Positions 54,815-64,000 of a stretch of DNA of 64,000 bases are shown piece by piece. How positions within the stretch are numbered: the first letter of the stretch is position 1; each line of letters begins with the position of its first letter. The position numbers and the translations under genes were made by a program. The notes beneath the pieces are model-generated. The model saw nothing but the letters and a program-made list of their open reading frames with translations, did no database searches and was not told the origin of the DNA. The stretch comes from Tetrapyrgos nigripes (Eukaryota; Basidiomycota; Agaricomycetes; Agaricales; Campanellaceae): positions 124,001-188,000 of the forward strand of contig JAACJM010000039.1 in the NCBI GenBank assembly GCA_013368315.1. The letters are read 5' to 3'.

Positions 54815-57408
54815 ATGACACGTTTCACAAGTAGCGGATTATTACTTGGCCTCGTCTCATTGAGTGCACATGCTGTCCTCGCACAAGGCTTTGACTGGAC
54901 TTCGGTGAGTTCACCAGTCATACTCGCAGCGGTCTAACATCACGAAACCACAACCAACGACAGATTGAACCAAGCGCAAATTTCTCCTGGGTAGACTGCT
55001 ACTCCAGATTCCAATGTGCTCAGTTTAAAGTGAGCATTCTCTCAGGGTTCCTTTCAGTCATCGTCATCTCACTTACCTACATTTCTTCAATGATAACAGG
55101 CCCCTCTCAATTACTCTGATCCAGATAACGGTCAATCCGCTGCAGTTGCCGTCGTCAAACTGGCTGCCCAGGTCGATTCTTCTGCGCCAGAATATGGCGG
55201 TCCTGTGTTCATGAATCCAGGAGGTCCTGAAGTTTCTGGTGTAAACTTTCTTGTCGAAACTGGTCCTGTTGTCCAATCGATTCTTGGGACACAGTTTGAT
55301 CTATTTAGCTTTGATCCTCGTGGTGAGTACTCACACAGGCTTAGCTTACTGGTGCTCACAGTGCTCAAAAACATTTTGTTTGCATAGGTGTCAACTTCTC
55401 AACCCCAAAGGCATCTGTCTTCAACACTGATGAAGAACACTTCGCCTTCTTCCAAGACGAAAGAGCCGATCTCAACTCCACCCCTTACCTGAATCGTGGG
55501 CACGATATCAAAATTTCGGACAACTCGCAAAAAGTCGGGACGTGAATGGTTCTCTACGGGATATGCTGGGGATGACTGAGGCGCTTGGACATGAGAAGTT
55601 GCAGTATTACGGGATATCGTGCGTTGATGGCTTGACGAGGTTTGAGTTGTTGCTGATACTTTTCACGTAGTTATGGGACTATCCTGGGATCTGTTTTTGC
55701 GACCATGTTCCCGGTATGTTTCATCTTAACCTGCCTGGGGCACGACTGCCTAGCTAATACCCATTCTGTCGTATGCAGGACCGAGTTGGTCGCCTTGCAA
55801 TTGATGGTGAGAAGCCCCTTGCCTCCAATGTTCTTCACATCTAATCTTTACAATTCATTTTAGGCGTCGTAGACATCGTCGGGTGGTTCAACAGTAAGTC
55901 ATGCCTTCCCACTTTTCGCCAACAGCCGAATCGCAGTCTAAAGAAGAACCCACCACCTATTACCCATCACAGACGACTTGGCTAGTATGATGGCCGACAC
56001 CGACAAAGCTATCCAACGTTTCTTCAACGACTGTCACACTGCTGGTCCGGATAACTGTGCCTTCTACGCGACCAGAAAATCGAAGCGAACCTTAACACGA
56101 TTTATGATTCCTTTCGTACACAACCCCTTCCTGTATTCTCTAGCGGAGATGTGGAGACGTTTGGTGTACTTAGTTATGACCTCCTGAGGTCAATTATTCT
56201 TCTGGCTTTGTACACTCCGCCGCTGTTTCCTTTGTTGGCGCAGGGATTGGCAGAGTTGCAGGCTGGGAATGGGACGATTTTGAAGCAGATTGAGTATGTG
56301 CCACGTTATGGCTCTCCTCTTTTCTTTCTTTACTGCTACTTGCATATGCATCTATGTCGGCAGCGTCTTACTGATTTTCTCTTTCATGTTTTTTTTGACA
56401 GCTCTTCAGAACCCATAAATTACTCAGGCGTGGATGCTCAAGTCGCTGTCGAGTGCTCAGACGCTGACCCCTTCAACGTTGATGCCTCCCAATTGAGAGA
56501 TTATATGTCCAGTATTAATTCGACGTTTGCGGGAGCGGGAGTTATGACGTTTTTGGTTCGTTGCTCGTGTTTCTTCTATTGTCTCTGTTTTTCCTCCTAT
56601 GCTTGGAGTTGGAGAATGAGAATCATCACCAACCAACAATAACCATTTCTACTCTAGAGGATGGAAAGTCCATCCTGAGAACCACTTCAAAGGTAAGAAC
56701 GTCATGACCCAGTCCATCTGATGTCCATTGACGCCTTTGCAGGCCCAGTAGGGGCTGCGAATACCAGTTTCCCTCTTTTGGTGATAGGGAATACAGCTGG
56801 TGCGTACTACGTGCTTGCTCCCCGTTAGCTTTACCTTCAACTAATGACCTTGACCTTGTACTTGTTATTCTTGACTTAGACCCAGTCACCCCGTTGACGA
56901 CGTAAGTTTGATGCTTTGGAATCTCAGAGTTGACGGATGCTGATCGATGCTGGTCTAAATCTCGAACTCTTTTCTGAACCTATCCCGGATTATTCCCTCT
57001 CAAGCGCAAAGAAAGCCAACCTAGCTTTCCCCGGCTCCGTTTTGCTCACTCAAGATTCTCCTGGGGTAAGTGCACCATTCACATCTTGTCCATTATACCA
57101 AGAGTCGCTGACACCTGCCATCCCCTCTATTCCCTCAACAGCACACCTCAATCAACACAGTCTCAGCCTGCACCCAACAACACCTCGCTGCGTATTTCGC
57201 TAACGGGACTTTACCTGAAGAAGGAACTGTCTGTGAATTGGATGCGCCTTTGTTTCCTAATATCTCTTCCCCTGCTGGCACTGGCAACGCTACTGAAGTC
57301 GACGGCGAGACCAATGGTACCGACGCTGCAGAAGGGGCCGACGCTACCGACGCTACCACACAACAACGCCGCTCGTTGAGCTTGGGTTTGAAGCGCGGCC
57401 AGATGTAG
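54815..57408 (+). CDS. Secreted alpha/beta-hydrolase, TAP-like C-terminal domain (probable peptidase), two frame breaks
   Basis: The signal peptide MTRFTSSGLLLGLVSLSAHA precedes WVDCYSRFQCAQFK and APLNYSDPDNGQ, the start common to fungal proteases of the tripeptidyl-aminopeptidase-like family. Motifs in order: NPGGPEVSGV (oxyanion region), SFDPRG, nucleophile YGISYGTILGSVFATMFP, RVGRLAIDGVVDIVGW, Cys pairs (NDCHTAGPDNCAFY), and the TAP_C domain PVGAANTSFPLLVIGNTADPVT plus the His region LLTQDSPGHTSIN. About ten introns of normal size. The frame breaks twice, at the C run 55481-55484 and the A run 56076-56079; one extra base in each run restores the family sequence. It is probably intact in the organism. 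A decayed paralog lies 11 kb upstream in the same orientation. The C-terminus is a Thr/Asp-rich tail. Confidence 0.75.
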
Positions 57409-59763
57409 AAGTGCTAAACTACTAGTAGGAAGAAGCTGCGAGTCGGGAAACGGGGGTGGTGCCACCGTTCTGAATCTAAATTCTAATACTAATACATAGG
57501 ACTAAGTAACGATTATTGCACCCGTTTTCCCTTCACAGCTATGTATGTGTATACTACTGTTGTATTTATGACGGTCAATTATGCCCATAATATTCAGTTA
57601 AGATCATTCAAGATACGATGACGTTTATGAATTACAAGGTACAAGTTTACCACTGGCAAGCCGCTTGATGATGAGTAGCTCGGCCTAGGATGTGGCGTGG
57701 CCATGGATGACCGTCGGACGATCCCAGATGCTCAACGACGCACGCAGCGCGACGGGGATCAATGACCGTTTATTGACTTTATAGATAGCAATGTTATGCA
57801 GGTGGCAGTAAGTAGGACATGGCGAATGGAGTAACAGTATGATACGTTTCATGTACCCGGCGTAATACGTATACGTATACGGAAAATGAAAGGAAATCCC
57901 CAAAGGCTTAAGGAGCCTCCGAGAGTCCGACCCCAAAGGTTTGGAGTCGGATAGCTAGTAGTAATACATAGTATAGTCGACATCGGATAGTACCCAAGCT
58001 GGGTTCTCTGATCAAAAAGAGGGTACTCGGCTGGCGGCTATGATTCGAAGACTGAAAAGGGCGGAAGAGGCAGGTTTAGACTGAGGTTATCGACTACTAT
58101 TATCCGAGCACTGCGTATCAATGATTGAGTGTTAGACTGAGAGACCTCAGACTAAAAAGTAATTCCGTATTATTCAGACTCGGAAGTGACGCCAATGGCG
58201 CAGTTCTGTTGAGCGTTTCAAGCTATTGCCATTGGTTGTATATTGGCGCCGGCTGGGTATCGATGTTGGTAATATTGGACATTGGGTAAGGTAAGTGTTG
58301 TGCAATAATCTGGGCAATGGATACCGGTCATGGTTAATGGGTTGGGCAACGGGCAACGAGCTGGACTTGAGTCCTCGAAATGGGCAATGCCATGCGCCGC
58401 GGCGGGGGTCGGAGTCGGGTCCAGATTCGGGATGACGACATGAGGACTTGAATTTGAGACATCTTGAAAGCTTCTGAGTGTCGCACCACTGTGGTGGCAA
58501 TATGTCGATGTCCGAAGAAGCCGAAGGATTGGGAATTTCCTGGGATAGTGCAAAGACTGGTATAGTACGCATAGAGCGTAGAGTTTGATGTGTGATGTAG
58601 AGTGTGGAAGAACATGTAAGAAGTAGGTTCAAGCTGTCCTTCGGATCCTTAGGTGGCTGGCGAGTATTCTGTATTCTGACGCAGATCATAACCATGCAGC
58701 CTGCAGGAGACCTAATAGACTAGTTATAGTTAGAGTAAGGTATGTTTTCGACTTGCGGAACCAGCGAGGCATCGAGCTCGAGGCTGTGGAAGTATCCACC
58801 AGATCACCATGAGGACCAGAACGAGGCTTCTCACTTCTGGATTTGGGGTAGCGTTGGTAGTAGTTTGTGTCTGTGACTTGAGGTTGGAGTATCTATACGC
58901 TGTGTGTAAAATTGATAAGATTTGAACTGATCGAAAAGGAATCGCGTCCTTCGTATGTTCCGTTTGCTTTCCGGTGGACGAGCGCGGACGAGAAAAGGGT
59001 TGTGGCGTATTCATTTTTGAGCCTGCTAGCTGCAAGACAACTGCCATAGCGAAGAGAGGGTTAAAGCTACACATGAGGGTCATGAAGCTGCAGTATGAGT
59101 ATCGTACTCCGCCGGTACCGGTCGTGCGTGCGAAGGGTACCAGTAGTAATAATGAACGTGAAGAGTCGTGAGGCTACGTGAGGTGATCGAAAACGCGGAG
59201 ATATGTCACGGTAGCGCTAAGCGAGAGGGAGTTCTAATTCCAGTCAGAAGACTGAAGACTGAAGATTGGGGAGAAAGATGGCGCCATAAGGGAGCTCAGA
59301 GGAGGGCCTGACTCTTGAGCAGAGTCTGACGGGTGCACACTGCGTACAAAGCCTAGACCTATCTTTCTACAAAAGCTAGCATCAGCGGTGGTGTTTCGCA
59401 ATTCAGTCGGCGGAATGTTCTGGTACTATGTCATCAATTGTTGACAGGAACGAAATACGTGGTCGCTTCCTTATCCGCGTTAGGCAAGCGTTGCGTCATA
59501 CCTTGAAATAGGTGTGTTGGTCAAGTGTTGGAGAAGACGGGGGACTTGGAGTGCACGTGAATGGATGATGTGCAGATAAATGCTGGGAAGGAGGAGCTGT
59601 GGGGGAGATGGAGCAGCTGAATATAAGGGAGAATGGGTGGGGGCGTTGACATCCCCTATTGACCCTAACCCTAGTTGCAGATCCACTTGAGTGATGTCAC
59701 TTGTTCCTTGAAAAGAAGGGTTTTCAAATGGATACGTCTTTCTTGGATTGAAGTCTTCCGTGC
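57409..59763. other. Gene-free interval of ~2.35 kb
   Basis: No gene supported on either strand. Contents: palindromic tacgtatacgtata near 57865, several short stop-bound frames, and a telomere-like motif ccctaaccctag at 59663-59674, about 90 bp ahead of the next start codon. The latter matches telo-box promoter elements bound by Tbf1/Rap1-type factors, but may be chance. Confidence 0.45.
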
Positions 59764-62700
59764 ATGGACTTTTTTGCAGCAAAGGCAGAGTCAGCCACCC
59801 CGGGCGACGATGTAGACGGCTTTGCTCAGGCTATCGCTGATCGCTTCAAGCACTCTCCCGTCTTCACCGCCAACCTCAACGCTCCCCTCCCCAATAAACT
59901 ATCTGCTCCCTCCAACATCTTGCCCCCCGAAACCTTCAAGTCTATCTCTCCCAAAGACATCCAGCCATATCTTGATGACCCCAGCACTCTTTTCATCGAT
60001 ATACGGTCTCATGCCGCCTACGCTTCTACTCGTCTGCCCAATGCACTCTCTCTCTCCGTCCCTTCTACATTACTCAAGCGGCCTCTCTTCCCATTGGAAC
60101 GACTAGCTACCATGCTGCCTTCTCTCTCTGCCAGAAACAGGTTCAAAAAATGGCGGCAGACCTCTAAGCTCGTCGTCTACGACGCCGACTCATCAGGCAC
60201 CCAATCTGGGCATCTTCCGGAAGGCAACAATATTCTCGGTCTCCTCCGGAAATTTGCCAGTGATTCGGATTCGGCCTACAAGGGCCAGCTGCTATGGCTC
60301 AAAGGTGGTTTTCAGGGTGTGTGGAAAGAATGCAGGGACTTGGTCGACACTCGTCCTGTCGATCCAGACGCCGACGATGACGAGACATCCTCCACCTCTC
60401 TACGTCCAAACAACTTGCCCATGTCCGCCTTCGGCTCATCGTCTACAACTGTCAACAAATCTGGCCTTACTGCCAGTTCCTTGCGACCCAATTTCGTCCG
60501 CTCTGCCCAACCGCTTCCGGCTATGGCGTTTAATCCCTTTTTCGACACTATTCGCCAGAATGTCGAGCTGTCTCAAGGCATCACCGAGAGAATCCCTCTA
60601 AAAGTCTCTAAGCGTGTACGCCGACGACTACGGGACCTCCCTTTCAACTGGCTCCGCGAAATCGGTCGACGCGCAGATATCAAAGCGGATAACGACTCTT
60701 CGGATGACGACAGTCTTTCCGAGTCGCCTGATCGCCTGTCTTCCGTGTTCTTTCCGTCGTCTGAGTCATTACTCACGTCATCGTCGTCCGGAGAGTCATC
60801 GTGTTCACCTCCGGATCGGGCTTTGGTAGACGAAGGAATGGAAGCTCTTGCTATGCAATTCTATCGCATAGAGCTTGCCGAGCAGAAGAGATTGATGGGC
60901 GTCATGCAGCATCATACTAAGGAGAGCGGGACACAGTCGAAAAGCGGGCCTGGTCTATCATCTTCCTCTATGAGACTGGATGGACCCTTGAGCTCGTTAG
61001 GACCCCAGACCTCTCCCGACTCGCCATTCCCATATAGTATCACTGCTGGCATAGAGAAAGGAGCCAAAAATAGGTAAGTTTCACGGACTTGGAATTTTTT
61101 TCTGGTTTCAGAACGAGTATTTATGTTCACCTTCCAGGTACCGACACATATGGCCCTTTGAACATGCCAGAGTACGTCTACACAAGGAACCTTCACCGCG
61201 ACAATCGCGACCGCAGATATCGCCGACCCATTCCACCTTCAGCCACACCCATAATTCCAATGACATCAGTCTAAACCTAAACTCAAATCTAAACCCCAGT
61301 GGAAGCTCTCTCCATAACCAAACTCCCCAGAATTTCAATTCCTCATCATCTTCTCATTCTTCTTCATTGTTTGAGCCAACTCCAGCGTCATCTTCTACTA
61401 CGTCATCGCCATCGACCTCAATGCGCCCTCCACCTCCATCCGGTCCTCTGTCCGGTCCAGGACGGCCTTTCACATTGTCCTTACCGTCTTCTTACTCCTC
61501 CAGTCTTTCTGCCTCGCGTCCCTATGCTCCACCAGGAAGTCCAAAAAAATCAGTACTTTCCTCTTCGGCTTCAGGTTCTCCTGTAAGAAGGTCTACCACG
61601 CGATCTCCTAGACCGAACGCTAGAGGACTGAAACTCGACCTTGGACTGGGAGGAGATGGACGGTTCGCGAATGGTGCGCAGACTTTTGGAAGAAGTGCTG
61701 TTGCTTTTGGAGGAGCAGGCAGGTTTGGTGGTGTTGGGTCATCTGGGAGCGCCAGTACAAATGGTAGTGGAATGCAGATGTCATCAACTGAACCTCGGTT
61801 TACGCAGATGCGTGGAGGGCATGGAAGTGGAGGAAGTGGAGGCGAATCGGCGATAGAGTCGAGCGCGACAGAGAGTGAGAGGGAACATGAGTTTGAGGAT
61901 GGGTATCAGAGTATGAGTGCGAGTACCAGTACAGGACAGCATATAGGATCGGGTATGGAAGGAAAAAGATATGGATCACCTGAATATGACGACTATGTGA
62001 ATGCGTCATATGTTCAGCCTCTGTGTACGACGAGGAGGTATATTGCCACGCAGGGCCCATTGGAGGCGACGTTTACGGATTTTTGGACGTGAGTTGCTGT
62101 TTTTTTTTTTTTTTTTGACAGTTGACTTCTTTGTGTTGGCACGTTCTAACAATTTTTTCTCCCCTCATGCAGCATCGTCTATCAACAAAACGTACACGTT
62201 ATCGTCATGCTTACTCGAGAGATTGAAGGCTCCATGGTTAAATGCGGGTCTTATTGGAAGGATGAGGTGTATGGATCATTAAGGCTGAAATTGATCGATG
62301 TGAGAGGGTCAGAAGATGATGCTAGGACGGATATGAGGAAGACAGACACAGCCGGTCAACATAGTCAACAAACACAAGGCCATCTCGGTCCCTCTGGATT
62401 CAAACACGACTCGATCAAAGATGAGGGTTCGTTCTCGTTTTTCCCGACTATCAAGACTGAGGAGGAAGAGAATAAGAAGAGGGAAAAGGGGAGGAGGAAG
62501 GGGAAACAAAGAGAGGAGAGGAAGGAGAGGAGGCAGAGAGCGAAGGAAGAGGATGTTGAGATGGATGTTAATACTGCTGGTGCCGGTGCCAGTGACAGTG
62601 GTAGCGGCAGCTCGAGTAGGAAGGACAAGTCAAAGCCAAAACACTGGATACCCTCCAAACACAAATCTATCATCAAACGTACTTTCCTTCTCAGCCACAC

Positions 62701-64000
62701 GGGTTATCCACATATTCCTCCCAGAAAGGTCGTGCAATTCCAGTATCTGGGATGGCCGGATATGAACGTGCCCGAGCACCCTACGGGATTGCTTTCGTTG
62801 ATCAATCAGGTGGATAAGGCAGTAGAGGCGGCCGATATCTCCCTGGAGAAGCATTGGAAGTTGATGTGAAGCTACAAAACCCAAAGAAAAGTCCAGGAGA
62901 GATCGATAGGTCAACAGGTATAGCGAAGCAGGCGATGGGCAAGAAACACGCTCCCGTACTTTTACACTGTTCTGCTGGAGTTGGACGAACTGGAGGATAC
63001 ATCGTAGTCGATGCTGTTCTTGATGGCTTGAGGAGAGAGTATCGGCAACAGAAGAAGGCAGAAAGAGACGCAGAGAAGCTCAGCCAGGAGACTCAGAAGG
63101 AGATGGCTGAGGAGAGAGTCGGTCTGGTGAAGTTGGGCAAGATGGATGTGGAGTTGGGTAGTGAGAATAGGAAGGACGAGGATATGGAAGTCGACTCTAC
63201 GCTGGCCGAGTTCAATGAAGACGGCGTTGACGATATCAACATGACCGATGGCACTGGGTCAAATTCTAGGGTGACCCCAGACTCAGACGAGCCGACTGGC
63301 GGCCGTGCAGATACTGGCTCTGGAGAGAAGTCAGAAACTGGCGATACCATTGCGGTTCTTCTGAACAATGGCAGCAATGTGCTCCACATCCCACAATACG
63401 GAAAGGTTGGTGCTTTTATTGCGTTCCAGGGGCATCGACGTCGACTGACGAACGGTGTCTTCTCTTCTAATCACTGCCTTTTACAGGGACGTGACGCTGC
63501 TAGTGATGCATCTGCCAGCAGTCAGCCACCACCGTCATCCAATCACTCTGACGTCACAAATACCCCTCAATTGATGGACATTGACCAAAGAGTTGAAGAG
63601 ATGTGGACGCACCCTTCGACGACGCGAGGATGGGCTGAAGATGTGTCTGACCAAACTGGAAGACATGGCAGTGCGTTCAGAGTAGACCAGGCTCGTTCAG
63701 CCTTCCAGTCACAATCAAGGCTGAGCGAGAGGGATGTGCCCCAATTGCCGTCGGCCAAGAAGAAGGAAGAGAATGAGAAGAAGCAGAGCCCAAGGGCGGA
63801 ACCTGGACCTGACTCTGAGAAGCCTCGTCCATCGTCTGCAATCTTATCCTTTGGCCCTCAGTCTGTCTCAGGTTCTGCTTCAACCTCAAACTCTGATGAT
63901 GACTCGTATGGTTTTGACAGCGCGTTTCAGAAGGGTCGCGGACACAAGCATAGTCAGCCCGTCACCTACGGGGTTGGCAACCTCTCGTCTTTTGGTACGT
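59764..64000 (+). CDS. Tyrosine-specific protein phosphatase with N-terminal rhodanese-like domain (Pyp1/Ptp2-like), 3' end cut by window
   Basis: Classical PTPs of this type dephosphorylate stress MAP kinases. Exon 1 (59764-61073) has a rhodanese/CH2-like domain (DIQPYLDDPSTLFIDIRSHA ... SKLVVYDAD, lacking a catalytic Cys) that in Pyp/Ptp2 proteins docks the MAP kinase. Exon 2 (61138-62088) begins the PTP domain with YRHIWPFEHARVRL and, after a ~200-residue Ser/Gly-rich insert, DDYVNASYVQP and YIATQGPLEATFTDFW. Exon 3 (from 62173) carries VHVIVMLTREIEGSMVKCGSYW, a Lys/Arg/Glu-rich insert, the WPD loop in YLGWPDMNVPEHPTG and the P-loop HCSAGVGRTGG at 62965. Between WPD and P-loop the frame changes near 62841-62843; one more C in that run would give ISPGEALEVDVKLQ. 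A further intron (63405-63487 region) is likely. The gene continues past the window, so the last PTP motif is not seen. Confidence 0.88.

Overview
The window is fungal nuclear DNA, almost certainly a mushroom-forming basidiomycete (Agaricomycetes). Supporting evidence: genes are densely packed and cut by many 47-90 bp GT-AG introns; a short CaaX-ending lipopeptide pheromone precursor is present; F-box and pectin/arabinan-degrading enzyme families are typical of agarics; and there is a tRNA-Arg(CCT) with a tiny intron. No CRISPR array, operon or bacterial feature was seen. Exon models below were spliced by hand; for those with exact exon coordinates I checked that the summed coding length is divisible by three.

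Layout. 0-8.5 kb: an orphan carrier-thioesterase fragment of a synthetase beside repeat-rich DNA, an ArfGAP, a UCH deubiquitinase, tRNA-Arg, a secreted GH28 pectinase, and fragments of a membrane protein and of eIF2A. 9.7-15.4 kb: GH54 arabinofuranosidase, FAD oxidoreductase and a mitochondrial NTF2-like protein. 15.4-26 kb: gene-poor, holding only a mating-pheromone precursor gene and TAF6. 26-38 kb: a Bni4-like scaffold, a dead F-box gene, SWC2/VPS72, GET2, and the intact F-box paralog. 38.7-40 kb: a secreted protein made of fifteen 28-residue repeats. 41-48 kb: mitochondrial ribosomal protein, a decayed alpha/beta-hydrolase, a second F-box-like gene and a foldback element. 48-54 kb: a mitochondrial ABC1/UbiB kinase, a PARP-type zinc-finger protein and the CAAX protease RCE1. 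54.8-57.4 kb: the better-preserved paralog of the hydrolase. 59.8 kb to the edge: a large Pyp1/Ptp2-like tyrosine phosphatase, cut by the window end.

How genes relate. Most are single-copy housekeeping genes (transcription: TAF6, SWC2; membrane traffic: ArfGAP, GET2; mitochondria: ribosomal protein, ABC1 kinase, NTF2-like). The pheromone precursor and RCE1 belong to the same CaaX maturation route, although 34 kb apart. The accessory elements worth attention are the orphan pheromone gene with a recurring 12-mer around it, the 28-residue repeat protein, the foldback element, and the two inverted or direct gene duplications in which one copy has died. Four frameshifts in three otherwise conserved genes all fall at base runs and each fits one missing base, which points to consensus error rather than gene death.
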